Below, in pieces: positions 42,785 through 51,682 of a stretch of 52,497 nucleotides of DNA. Made by a program: the position numbers and the translations under genes. The number at the start of each line of letters is the position of its first letter. The stretch's first letter is position 1. The stretch is from Thermoplasmata archaeon (GTDB taxonomy: Archaea > Thermoplasmatota > Thermoplasmata > Lutacidiplasmatales > UBA184). The stretch is taken from contig JAKIWG010000016.1 in assembly GCA_022750155.1 (NCBI GenBank), forward strand, positions 1 to 52,497. Direction: 5' to 3'. The notes under the pieces are model-generated. The model saw only the letters and a list, made by a program, of their open reading frames with translations. It had not been told where the DNA came from and did not search any database.

Positions 42785-45199
42785 ATGCGTCGTTCCGGGT
42801 GGGCAGCACAACGACGCGCCGAACCGCGTCGAGGCTGGGGGAAGCTCGCACCCATCCCGGTCGTAGCCGTGGGGCTGGCGCTCCTCGTGCTTGGCCCGGG
42901 GTTGCTACCCGGGGGACCGGTACCCCGAACCGCCCTCGCCCGCGCGCATGCCGTGGCCCATCCGACCTTCCGCCCGGCGCCGCACCCGGGCCTTCGGGAA
43001 GCATCGCACCCGACGGCGTCGTCCGTATGGTACACCCAGGAAGGAACGACGCTGGCCCAATGGGACAGCAGCTACACCCGCCTCGTGCTTCCCACGATCC
43101 GCCTCACCGTCGCCCTCGCGCCCAGCCCGGTCTCCATCGGGTACGAGCTGAACGGTCTGTCGGACGCCGGGGACTGGTACCAACTGGTCATCGCGGACAA
43201 TTGGCCCGGGTGTGCGAGCGGGTACGAGGAGGTGACGGAGATCTGGACGAACTCCGGGTCCAGCGGACCGATTACGTGCGACCCGACCCTCTCCCTCAAG
43301 CGGGGGGACCTGCTCGAGCTCAACCTCTCCTTCGCCTCCAGCTCGAGCACCTGCCTTACGGTCGTCGACCGGACCAGCGGCCTGAGTCATTCGGTGTGCG
43401 TCACCCCGCCCGACAGCGGCGGTACGGGGTTCACCGTGCTCTCCACGACCGCGGACTCGAACGGGTACTTCACCGGCCCCATGACGGAAGCCCTGAACCA
43501 GACCTCGTCCAGCTGCCCGGATTACTCGAAGCTTCCTACGGTGGCCTACTCGTTCCTCACCCCCGCATGGTCGACGCAGTACATCCCGTGGGCCGACGAG
43601 TTCGAGTACGGAGGCTCGGGGACGTACTGCTTCGGCGGCTCGCCCGGGATCCAGGGCGTGAGCTCGTACGTTCCCGTGACGTCGTACTTTGACAACTCCG
43701 CCGGCTCCGGGTTCAATTCCCGGTACGCGGGAGCCCAGAACGAGTCGGTCGTGGTCCCCGGCACGACCCTTCGGTACGAGACCGATCCGACGCTCCTATC
43801 GAGCGTCTCGGCCTCCGCCACGAGCCTCCTGCTCGCGGTGGGGGGGACGACCACCCTCACCGCCTCGGTCTCCGGGGGAGTGCCTCCGTACGGCGCCCTC
43901 TGGACCGAGAACGGCACGTTCGTCCCCAACCGGAACCTCAGCTGGGATTGGAACGCCACCTCCTCCGGCGTGACGGCGTTCATCGCCTACGGGATCGACG
44001 CACAGGGCGACGTGATCGGGCCCTCGAACACCGTCCTGGTGGACATCCCCGGGCCCCTCTCCGTCTCGCGGATCTCCGCGAGCCCGTCGTCGGGCTCGCT
44101 GGACGTCGGGCAGACGACCACCCTCAGCGTCCTGGCGTCGGGCGGGATCGCACCCTACACGTTCCTTTGGTCCGGGCTTCCGACCGGCTGCTCGGCGGCC
44201 AACTCCTCCTCGCTGGTCTGCACGCCGACGGCGGCCGGCACCTTCGCCGTGGAACTCGAGCTCATCGACGCGAACGGCACCACGGTGGGGACCCCGACGA
44301 TGGTCTACCACGTCGCGACCGACCCGGTGGCCACCCTCACGGTCACCCCGAGCGTCGTGGAGGTCGGACTGCCTCTCCTGCTTTCGGTCGCGGCCTCCGG
44401 AGGGGCCGGAACCCTGCAGTTCGCGTGGAGCGGCCTCCCGCCCGGATGCTCCGGGACGACGAACCGTATCTCGTGCTCCCCCACCGGAGCCGGGCAGTTC
44501 CAGGTGGGGCTGACGGTCAGCGACGCCAACGGATTCGCCCTCGTGTTGCCGACCTTCGCCTTGGGGGTCCAACCTCAACTCGCCGTGACCCTCAGCGTCT
44601 CCCACCCTCTCGCGGACGTCGGCCAGGCGATCCGCCTGATCGCCTCGGTGACCGGAGGGGGTGGCGGGTTCAGCTACGAGTGGATCGGACTTCCCTCCGG
44701 TTGCCTGGGGCTGAACGCATCGACGCTGCTCTGCACCTCGACTTCCCCGGGCTCGACGGTCCTCGCCGTGTCGGTGATGGACGGTCTCGGCGGCTCGTCG
44801 CAGAGCGCTCCGATCGCCCTCATCGTCTCGGCGGCACTCGTCGTGACCCTGGTCTCCTCCTCCACCTCGATCCCGGCGGGAACCTCGCTCAACCTCTCGG
44901 CGGTGGCCACCGGCGGCTCGGGGACGCTTTCCTATGCGTGGTCCGGCCTTCCGGAAGGCTGCGTCGCCGACAACGCGGCGTCGATCCTCTGCGCGCCGGA
45001 CTCCCTCGGGAGCACGACGGTGCGGGTCGCCGTCACCGATGCCGCCGGCGAGACGGTGGTGGGGAACCTCACCGTGACCGTGACGAGCGGCTCCGGCACC
45101 ACCCTTTCCCTGGACGCGACGGCGGCGATCGCCCTCGGGATTGCCGCGGCGGCGATCCTCGTCGTGGCGGTGGTGGTCTACCGGCGCCGCGCCCAGTGA
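42785..45199 (+). CDS. Secreted multi-repeat PKD/Ig-like surface protein
   Basis: 804 residues. The signal or anchor is at about 22-44. A unique N-terminal domain (about 75-340, with paired Cys and strands such as IGYELNGLSDAGDWYQLVIA) has no recognised family. Then come five tandem beta repeats of about 85-90 residues (about 340-770), most with the core Y/F-x-W-S/I-GLP-x-GC followed by a second Cys, for example FLWSGLPTGCSAANSSSLVC and AWSGLPEGCVADNAASILC. A C-terminal helix and YRRRAQ anchor it. The repeats match the C-terminal repeat of the solute-binding protein at 1019-4375. Ligand unknown; adhesion or sugar binding is possible. Confidence 0.82.
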   Translation: MRRSGWAAQRRAEPRRGWGKLAPIPVVAVGLALLVLGPGLLPGGPVPRTALARAHAVAHPTFRPAPHPGLREASHPTASSVWYTQEGTTLAQWDSSYTRLVLPTIRLTVALAPSPVSIGYELNGLSDAGDWYQLVIADNWPGCASGYEEVTEIWTNSGSSGPITCDPTLSLKRGDLLELNLSFASSSSTCLTVVDRTSGLSHSVCVTPPDSGGTGFTVLSTTADSNGYFTGPMTEALNQTSSSCPDYSKLPTVAYSFLTPAWSTQYIPWADEFEYGGSGTYCFGGSPGIQGVSSYVPVTSYFDNSAGSGFNSRYAGAQNESVVVPGTTLRYETDPTLLSSVSASATSLLLAVGGTTTLTASVSGGVPPYGALWTENGTFVPNRNLSWDWNATSSGVTAFIAYGIDAQGDVIGPSNTVLVDIPGPLSVSRISASPSSGSLDVGQTTTLSVLASGGIAPYTFLWSGLPTGCSAANSSSLVCTPTAAGTFAVELELIDANGTTVGTPTMVYHVATDPVATLTVTPSVVEVGLPLLLSVAASGGAGTLQFAWSGLPPGCSGTTNRISCSPTGAGQFQVGLTVSDANGFALVLPTFALGVQPQLAVTLSVSHPLADVGQAIRLIASVTGGGGGFSYEWIGLPSGCLGLNASTLLCTSTSPGSTVLAVSVMDGLGGSSQSAPIALIVSAALVVTLVSSSTSIPAGTSLNLSAVATGGSGTLSYAWSGLPEGCVADNAASILCAPDSLGSTTVRVAVTDAAGETVVGNLTVTVTSGSGTTLSLDATAAIALGIAAAAILVVAVVVYRRRAQ

Positions 45200-45217
45200 T
45201 CGGGCACGCCCGTCGAT

Positions 45218-45586
45218 CTACAGGTAGCCGAACTGGCGTTTGGCGAATTCGCTCATCCGCTCCGGGGTCCAGGGCGGCTCCCACACCATGTCCACGACCG
45301 CCGAATGGACCTGGGGGACCTTCTCGATCGTCCCTTTGACCTCCTCGGCGAGGATCCCCGCGACGGGGCAGCCCGGGGCGGTGAGCGTCATGTGGAGGGT
45401 CACATCGTCCCCTATCCAATCCATTCCGTAGATCAGGCCGAGGTCGACGATGTTCATCGGGATCTCCGGGTCGAAGATCTTCTTCAGCCCGAGCATGATC
45501 TGGGCCTCCCGTTCCGCGTACGGTCCCGGGGCGGAGGCGGCCGTCGCCGGCGCCGGAGGTGGGGATGCGGGGGACGCTTCGCTCAT
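45218..45586 (-). CDS. MIP18/SufT-family Fe-S assembly protein
   Basis: 122 residues from ATG 45586. The MIP18 (DUF59) core is LKKIFDPEIPMNIVDLGLIY, with the conserved cysteine in LTAPGCPVAG (Cys73) and the C-terminal VWEPPWTPERMSEFAKRQFG, typical of SufT/PaaD-like proteins that help mature iron-sulfur proteins. The N-terminal 20 residues are Pro/Ala-rich. A GTTATAC element read on the minus strand (45616-45611) is 25-30 bases before the ATG. The nearby Rli1 gene encodes a Fe-S client type, but no direct link is shown. Confidence 0.88.
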   Translation of the reverse strand: MSEASPASPPPAPATAASAPGPYAEREAQIMLGLKKIFDPEIPMNIVDLGLIYGMDWIGDDVTLHMTLTAPGCPVAGILAEEVKGTIEKVPQVHSAVVDMVWEPPWTPERMSEFAKRQFGYL

Positions 45587-45610
45587 CGACCGGATTGAGG
45601 CGGACCCACC

Positions 45611-45616
45611 GTATAA
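45611..45616 (-). promoter_or_regulatory. TATA box of the MIP18 gene, perhaps bidirectional
   Basis: CGTTATACGG on the minus strand is 25-30 bases before the ATG at 45586. On the plus strand the same site reads CCGTATAACG and could start the mptA transcript about 25 bases before its ATG at 45664. Confidence 0.5.
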
Positions 45617-45663
45617 CGTGTCCGGGAGCTCTGTGTCACGGTCCGGTCGCCGGAAATCGACAT

Positions 45664-46599
45664 ATGCCACGTTCCGGTGGTAGGGGGGTGAAGGACATCC
45701 ACGCCATGGCCCCTCCGCGGGGTTCGTTGCGACTGCGCCGCGTGGGGGTCGCCGGCCTGAAGAAACCGCTCGTGGTCGCACGTCCGGAGCACCTGACCAC
45801 GCTGACGGCCACCTTCTCCGTCGCCGTCGACCTCCCGTCCGACCGGAAGGGCTCGGACCTCTCCCGCAACGCGCAGGTGTTGGCCGAGGTGGTGGACCAG
45901 ACCTCCACGCACCCGGTGTCGGGCCTGGAGGCCGCCTGCTCGGTGATCGCCGAGGTGCTGCTGGACCGCCACCCGAGCGCGCGCGAGTCGGCCGTCCACG
46001 CGACCGCCGAGTACTTCCTCGCGCGAGGCATCTCCGAAGAGCGGCGTTCGCTGGAGAATTACCTGCTGATCGCCGACGCGCGCGCATACCGCGCCGAGGA
46101 CGGGGCCGTCTCCGTCATTCGCACAATCGGGGTCGAGGCGGTCGGCATGACGGCGTGCCCGTGTGCGATGGAGGGGTGCCGGGAGCAACTGACCCGAGAG
46201 TTCCCGCTGCTCGCCGACCCCTCGTTGGCCGAGCTCCCGATCGTCACGCACAACCAGCGCAACCGAACCCGGCTGTCGATCGAGCTCCCGGCCGGCATCG
46301 AGGTCGAGGCGGACGAGATGATCTCCGTCGTCGAATCGGCCCAGTCCTCCCCGACCTACGCCATCCTGAAACGGGGCGATGAGGCGCAGCTGGTGCTGAA
46401 CGCCCACCGACACCCGAGGTTCGTGGAGGACGTGGTTAGAGAGCTGTTGTCCCACACCGGTCGGCAGTTCCCCCAGCTCCCCGACTCCGCGGTCGTGACG
46501 GCGGAGACCCGGAGCGAGGAATCGATCCACAAGTACGACGTCGAGGCGTCGCACTCGGCGACGATCGGCGAGCTGCGCGCGGGATCGTCCCGTCCGTAG
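45664..46599 (+). CDS. mptA: GTP cyclohydrolase MptA (type IB, FolE2 family)
   Basis: About 311 residues from ATG 45664; GTG 45688 and ATG 45706 are alternatives, but the family's N-terminal D-x-Q-like motif (DIHAM) argues against the latest one. Signatures are LRRVGVAGLKKP, FSVAVDLPSDRKGSDLSR, GVEAVGMTACPCA (Cys165, Cys167) and THNQRNRTRLSIELP (His196), ending ESIHKYDVEASHSATIGELR. MptA is Fe(II)-dependent and converts GTP to the cyclic phosphate of dihydroneopterin, first step toward tetrahydromethanopterin or related pterins in archaea. Confidence 0.92.
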   Translation: MPRSGGRGVKDIHAMAPPRGSLRLRRVGVAGLKKPLVVARPEHLTTLTATFSVAVDLPSDRKGSDLSRNAQVLAEVVDQTSTHPVSGLEAACSVIAEVLLDRHPSARESAVHATAEYFLARGISEERRSLENYLLIADARAYRAEDGAVSVIRTIGVEAVGMTACPCAMEGCREQLTREFPLLADPSLAELPIVTHNQRNRTRLSIELPAGIEVEADEMISVVESAQSSPTYAILKRGDEAQLVLNAHRHPRFVEDVVRELLSHTGRQFPQLPDSAVVTAETRSEESIHKYDVEASHSATIGELRAGSSRP

Positions 46600-46603
46600 C
46601 GGC

Positions 46604-47914
46604 GTGGCGGAGGGTCCGGTGCGATACGCCCTCGGTGCCATCCGGCGACGTCCGGGGCGCTCGGCCGCCACCGCGTTCGGGATCGGCCTCGCGACCGCCC
46701 TCGTCGTCGTGCTCCTCGCGCTCTCCTCGGGGATCCAGTCGAGCGCCAGCCGCCTCGCCGCGTCGAGCGGCGTCGATCTCCTGGCCACGAGCGCCAACAC
46801 CACGATCACCTCCGGGACCTTCCCATCGGTGACCGGTGCCCACCGGTTGCCGTCGGCGATGGAGTCGGCCGACCCCAATGTCGTTTCGGCGAGCCCCTGG
46901 CTCGTCAGCTCGTTGACCTTTGGCAACCAATCGCTGTTCGAGGCCGCGAACGCGAGCGCCATCCCCGGCGGGTGGGCACCGGCCGGATCGGGGGCCGTCG
47001 GCTGGATCCCTTCCGACAACCAGGGGATCGAGACCCCGGCGACCCTGGAGGGTGCCGGGTTCACCCAACCCGGTGACCCGCTATACGCGAACGGGACCTA
47101 CCAGGGGAAACCCACTGACTCCGTCGTCCTCGACTCGGGCCTCGCGTCGATCCTGCATGCCCGCCCCGGTTCGATCGTGTGGGCGAGCGCCGCGGATGTC
47201 GCCAACCGCTCCGGACTCCGGGCCTGGTACCTATCCGCTACGGCGTTCCGCGTCGTCGGGATCTCCGGACCGTTCTGGCTCATCCCGTCCGCGCTGCTCG
47301 GGTTCTTCTATCTCTCCGAGCTTCAGGTGCTCCTCGGGGGTCGGTCGGCCTCCTCCGACTACGCCTCCCTCGTCTTGATCCATCTCCATGACACCACGAA
47401 TCCCTCGGTGGACCGGACGACGCTCGCCGGACACTTTCCGGGCCTGACGGTCTTCACGCTGGGAGACATCCTCGGTGCGGTCCAGAACATCGTCGACCTC
47501 TACCGAACCTTCGGGACCTTCATCGGGGCGATCGGGGTCTGCGTCGCCACCCTGTTCGCGACCACCGTGCTCCTCATGAGCGTCGACGACCGGAGCCGCG
47601 AGTTGGCGCTGCTCCGCGCCGTCGGTTTCTCCCGCGCGCGCGTCGGGGCCCTGGTGGCCGAGGAGGGGGTATACCTCGCGTTGATGGGGCTATGCGTAGG
47701 ACTCCTCCTGGGCGGGGCCGGCGCGTACGCCCTGAACCGGTTCCTCGAGTCCCTGTTGCCGGGCCTCCCGGCCGGGTTCTCGTTCGTCTCGTTCGACCCC
47801 TCGGTCATCGCGAGCGGCGTGGTCGAGGTCCTGCTCGTCGGATTGATCGCCTCGGCCCTTCCCGCGTTGCGCGCGATGCGATTGCCGATCTCCGAGGAGC
47901 TGAGGGCGGCATGA
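46604..47914 (+). CDS. ABC transporter permease, FtsX/MacB type
   Basis: 436 residues from GTG 46604, 4 bases after mptA. A first helix (about 20-42) is followed by a long outer domain (about 45-300, sequon-rich) and three C-terminal helices (IGAIGVCVATLFATTVLLM, LALMGLCVGLLLGGAGAYAL, VVEVLLVGLIASALPALRAM), the FtsX layout; SVDDRSRELALLRAVGFSR is the cytoplasmic coupling segment that meets the ATPase. Its stop overlaps the next permease ATG. Confidence 0.87.
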   Translation: MAEGPVRYALGAIRRRPGRSAATAFGIGLATALVVVLLALSSGIQSSASRLAASSGVDLLATSANTTITSGTFPSVTGAHRLPSAMESADPNVVSASPWLVSSLTFGNQSLFEAANASAIPGGWAPAGSGAVGWIPSDNQGIETPATLEGAGFTQPGDPLYANGTYQGKPTDSVVLDSGLASILHARPGSIVWASAADVANRSGLRAWYLSATAFRVVGISGPFWLIPSALLGFFYLSELQVLLGGRSASSDYASLVLIHLHDTTNPSVDRTTLAGHFPGLTVFTLGDILGAVQNIVDLYRTFGTFIGAIGVCVATLFATTVLLMSVDDRSRELALLRAVGFSRARVGALVAEEGVYLALMGLCVGLLLGGAGAYALNRFLESLLPGLPAGFSFVSFDPSVIASGVVEVLLVGLIASALPALRAMRLPISEELRAA

Positions 47915-49164
47915 GGTGGCGAGCCCGTGCCCCCCTGCGGCATCATCGTCTGCAAACGATCCTGACGGTCGCAGCGATCGCGACGGCGGTTTCGCTCCCC
48001 GTCGTCCTGCTCTCGGTGGGCGGGGGGGTCTTCCAGCACGAGCTCGCCCAGCTCCAGAACGCCGGGTACGAGATCGTGGTCTCGGCCTCGGGGGTCCACG
48101 CGGTCGACCAATCCCACTCGCTCGCCGCGTCGATCGACCGGGTCGGCTCGGTGACGGCAGCGTCCCCGGTCCTCAGCTTCGCCTTGGACGCCTTTGTGGG
48201 GCCCGGTGGGGGCGCCCAGCCGGTGCTCGTGGAGGGGGTCATCCCGCAGGCGTTCGAAGCGACGGAGGGACCCACCGAACGATCGGTCCTCCCCTCGCCC
48301 CTCCCTCTCGGCGACCCGACCGACCTCGTCCACTACCGCGGAGGGAGTTACCGCGGGGTTGCATCGTGGGATGTGATGGTCTCTACCCCGTTCATGCAGA
48401 GCTCCGGCTCCGGGACGGGGACGAGCCTCATCCTTTCCCCCGACTCGAATCGGAGCGGGGGAGTGGCGTTCAACGTCACGGGAGTCTTCGGGGTTCCGCC
48501 GACCACGCTCGGCCCGACCGCCGCCTATGCAATGGTCGTCCCGCTCTCCGACCTGCAAGTCCTGGCGGGCCTGGGCGCCGCTCGGACGTCCGGTGACCCT
48601 CCCCTCGACGCCGCCGACACGATCGAGGTCGCGTTGGATGGAGCGGCGGCCGCGGACCCGTCCCAGATCGACCGGGCGGCCTCGGAGATCCAGGGCCTCG
48701 TCCCGTTCTACGGAGTGACGTCGCTGACCCAGGAGGCCCAACATCTGCAGGAGGCGAACTCGGTGCTGACCGGGTTCTACCTCGCCCTCTCCTCGGTCGC
48801 CCTCGCGGTCGGACTGATTTTCCTCGCCCTCGTCCTCGTCCGGCGCGTGGAGTCCGAGCGGAAGTCGATCGGCATCCAGCGGGCGATGGGCGTGCCCGGG
48901 AGGTTCATCGCCTCGGGAATCGTCCGTACGGGCCTCCTCCTCTCCGGTGGAGGGGCAGTCGTCGGTGTCGGGGCGGGGATCATCCTGGTCCGACTCCTTC
49001 AGGTCTACGGGAGCCCGGAGGTGCAGGCCGCCGCCAACCTCGCGGTGTTCGATCCGCGGACCCTCATCCTCCTTGGGGCGGGAGTCGTCGGGCTCTCGAG
49101 CCTGGCGAGCGCGCTGGCCTCGCGGACCGCGCTCCGCCTCTCGATCCCCGAGGCGCTGCGATGA
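47911..49164 (+). CDS. ABC transporter permease, FtsX/MacB type
   Basis: 417 residues from ATG 47911, overlapping the first permease stop by four bases. Same plan: a first helix (about 14-37), an outer domain of about 240 residues, and three C-terminal helices. VRRVESERKSIGIQRAMGVPGRF is the coupling segment. It pairs with the first permease as a heterodimer. Its stop overlaps the ATPase ATG. Confidence 0.87.
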   Translation: MRWRARAPLRHHRLQTILTVAAIATAVSLPVVLLSVGGGVFQHELAQLQNAGYEIVVSASGVHAVDQSHSLAASIDRVGSVTAASPVLSFALDAFVGPGGGAQPVLVEGVIPQAFEATEGPTERSVLPSPLPLGDPTDLVHYRGGSYRGVASWDVMVSTPFMQSSGSGTGTSLILSPDSNRSGGVAFNVTGVFGVPPTTLGPTAAYAMVVPLSDLQVLAGLGAARTSGDPPLDAADTIEVALDGAAAADPSQIDRAASEIQGLVPFYGVTSLTQEAQHLQEANSVLTGFYLALSSVALAVGLIFLALVLVRRVESERKSIGIQRAMGVPGRFIASGIVRTGLLLSGGGAVVGVGAGIILVRLLQVYGSPEVQAAANLAVFDPRTLILLGAGVVGLSSLASALASRTALRLSIPEALR

Positions 49165-49865
49165 ACCCGGCCAAGGCGCCGCGCATCGAGCTCCGAGGTG
49201 TGGCCAAGACGTTCGGCGGGGGAAGGCCGGGCGAGGTCCGTGCGCTGGGAGGGATCGACCTGGCGATCGCACCCGGTGAGTTCGTGTCCGTGGAGGGCCC
49301 GTCGGGGTGTGGCAAGACCACCCTCCTCAACCTCCTCGGTCTGATCGACGTCCCGACCCGCGGCGAGCTCACGTGGGACGGGCGCCCGATCGGGAACCGC
49401 TCGGAGCGGGAGCGCACCCGCCTGCGTCTCTCCGGGGTGGGATTCATCTTCCAGCGGTTCTACCTATTGTCGACCTTGACGGCGAGGGAGAACGTGGAGC
49501 TTCCCATGCGGGCGGCGCGGGTGCCTTCCGCGGACCGACGGGCGCGGGCCGACGCGCTGCTCGCTTCGGTCGGACTGACGCCCCGCGCGGAGGCGTATCC
49601 CCACCAGCTTTCCGGGGGAGAGGAACAGCGGGTCGCCGTCGCCCGGGCCCTGGCCAACCGCCCCGGGATCCTCCTCGCGGACGAGCCGACGGGGGAGCTC
49701 GACAGCGCCAACACCGAGGCGATCCTCGACCTGCTGGTGCGAGTCCGGGGGGAGACCGGGGCGACCCTCCTCGTGGTGACCCACAACCCGAAGGTCGCCC
49801 AGCGGGCGGATCGCCACCTCCAGATGCGGGACGGTCGGGTCGTGGCCGACGACGGGGGTCGCTGA
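49161..49865 (+). CDS. ABC transporter ATP-binding protein, LolD/MacB type
   Basis: 234 residues. Walker A GPSGCGKT (46-53), Q-loop Gln98, signature LSGGE (150-154), Walker B ILLADEPTGELD (170-181), H-loop His208. The LADEPTGELDSAN stretch is typical of the LolD/MacB/FtsE group that drives FtsX-type permeases. It overlaps the second permease gene by four bases, completing a three-gene ABC unit that works on lipoproteins, peptides or cell-envelope signals rather than import. The cargo is unknown. Confidence 0.92.
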   Translation: MNPAKAPRIELRGVAKTFGGGRPGEVRALGGIDLAIAPGEFVSVEGPSGCGKTTLLNLLGLIDVPTRGELTWDGRPIGNRSERERTRLRLSGVGFIFQRFYLLSTLTARENVELPMRAARVPSADRRARADALLASVGLTPRAEAYPHQLSGGEEQRVAVARALANRPGILLADEPTGELDSANTEAILDLLVRVRGETGATLLVVTHNPKVAQRADRHLQMRDGRVVADDGGR

Positions 49866-49867
49866 CC

Positions 49868-51649
49868 GTGGCGCGGATCGCGATCCTGCTCAACGACCGC
49901 TGCCACCCGAAGGAGTGCCAGTGGGAGTGTCAGGCGTACTGCCCACCGGTCCGTATGGGACAGGAGTGCATCGTCGAGGGGCCGAACGGCAAGCCGATCA
50001 TCTCCGAGACGCTGTGCATCGGATGCGGCATCTGCGTGCACAAGTGCCCGTTCGACGCGATCAAGATCCTCAATACGCCGGAGGCCGACGAGTCGGAGAT
50101 CGTCCATCGGTACGGGTACAACGGCTTTCGCCTCTACCGGCTCCCGCTCCCCACTCCCACGGGGATCACCGGGCTGCTCGGCCCGAACGGGACGGGGAAG
50201 TCGACGGCGCTCCGGGTGCTCGCCGGGCTCGAGGTCCCGAACCTGGGCGACTACGGGCACCCCGCGTCGTGGGAGAAGGTCCTAGCCCGCTATCGCGGGA
50301 CCGCGCTCCACGCCCACCTGTCCAAGCTCGCCCGCGGGGAGGTGAAGGCGGCGATCAAGCCCCAGTACGTCGACCGCTTGAGCGACGAACCGTTCACCGC
50401 GGAGGAGTACGTCGCCGCCGGCGGCACGGCACGCCCCCTCGCCGCGCTCGAACAGGTGGGTCTCGCGAACCGTTCCGGCCGCAAGCTCTCCGAACTTTCA
50501 GGCGGAGAGCTGCAGCTCACCGCGATCGCCCGCACGTTGTCCTCGGAGGCCGACCTCTACCTGTTCGACGAACCGTCGAGCTACCTCGACATCGTCCACC
50601 GCCTGGAGATGGCGCGCGTCCTGAGGAAGCTCGGGGAGTCCCACAGCGTGCTCGTGGTCGAGCACGACCTCGCGCTCCTCGACTACCTCGCCGACCAGGC
50701 CCACCTCGTGTACGGGGAGGAGGCCGCGTTCGGGGTGATCAGCCACCCGCTCCCGATGCGCACGGCGGTGAACACGTACCTGAACGGCTACCTGAAGGAC
50801 GAGAATGTCCGGTTCCGCACGGTGGCGGTCCGATTCATCGCCCACCCCCCGAAACCCCCGGCCCACCGGAACATCGCGGTCCGGTTCGGGGCCCTCGAGA
50901 AGACGTTCCCCGAGTTCGACCTGAAGGTCGGCGCGGGCGAGCTCGCGAAGGGGGAGACCGTGGGGATCGTCGGCCCGAACGCCACGGGCAAGACGACGTT
51001 CGTCCGGATGCTCGCCGGGGCCGAGAAGCCGACGGTCGGCACGCCACCCGCCGGGGTCACCGTCAGCTACAAACCGCAATATCTGAAGGCGACCCAATCC
51101 GCGAGCCTCCGGGAGCGGGTGACCGCCCTATCGGCCGACCCGAACTTCGACGCCAAGCTGTTCGAGCGGGAGCTCGTCCCGGGTCTCCACCTGGACGGAC
51201 TGCTCGACGTCGCCCTGCCCGACCTTTCCGGAGGGGAACTGCAGCGAGGGGCGGTCGCGCTGGCGATGGCCCGAACGGCCACCCTGTTCCTCCTGGACGA
51301 ACCCTCCGCCTACCTGGATTCCGACGAGCGGATGTCGATGGCGCGGTTGGTGCGGCGGCAGGTCGAGCGCACCGGTACCACGGCGCTCATCGTCGACCAC
51401 GACGTGTACTTCCTCGACCTGGCCTGCGACGGCCTCATGGTCTTCCAGCCGGAAGGCGCCGAGGGTCGTGCGGGGAGTGGCGCGGGCCCTTTCGCGATGA
51501 GGGACGGGATGAACCGGTTGCTGGAGCACGTGAAGATCACCTTCCGCAGGGACGCCGAGACCCTTCGCCCGAGGATCAACCAGGAGGGCTCGGTCCTCGA
51601 CCGAGAGCAGCGAGGTCACGGGGAGTACTACTACGAACCCGCCGCCTGA
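49868..51649 (+). CDS. rli1: Ribosome recycling ATPase ABCE1/Rli1
   Basis: 593 residues from GTG 49868, 2 bases after the ABC ATPase. The N-terminal ferredoxin-like domain has Cys12-x4-Cys17-x3-Cys21-x3-Cys25 and Cys50-x2-Cys53-x2-Cys56-x3-Cys60 for two 4Fe-4S clusters. Two ABC domains follow: GPNGTGKST (105-113) with LSGGELQL, and GPNATGKTT with LSGGELQRGAVA. The C-terminus MRDGMNRLLEHVKITFRRD ... GEYYY is diagnostic. It splits ribosomes into subunits after termination. The frame is complete and all motifs intact. Confidence 0.95.
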   Translation: MARIAILLNDRCHPKECQWECQAYCPPVRMGQECIVEGPNGKPIISETLCIGCGICVHKCPFDAIKILNTPEADESEIVHRYGYNGFRLYRLPLPTPTGITGLLGPNGTGKSTALRVLAGLEVPNLGDYGHPASWEKVLARYRGTALHAHLSKLARGEVKAAIKPQYVDRLSDEPFTAEEYVAAGGTARPLAALEQVGLANRSGRKLSELSGGELQLTAIARTLSSEADLYLFDEPSSYLDIVHRLEMARVLRKLGESHSVLVVEHDLALLDYLADQAHLVYGEEAAFGVISHPLPMRTAVNTYLNGYLKDENVRFRTVAVRFIAHPPKPPAHRNIAVRFGALEKTFPEFDLKVGAGELAKGETVGIVGPNATGKTTFVRMLAGAEKPTVGTPPAGVTVSYKPQYLKATQSASLRERVTALSADPNFDAKLFERELVPGLHLDGLLDVALPDLSGGELQRGAVALAMARTATLFLLDEPSAYLDSDERMSMARLVRRQVERTGTTALIVDHDVYFLDLACDGLMVFQPEGAEGRAGSGAGPFAMRDGMNRLLEHVKITFRRDAETLRPRINQEGSVLDREQRGHGEYYYEPAA

Positions 51650-51682
51650 CGAGAGACTTGCCCTTTCCGGAGGCATTCATGT

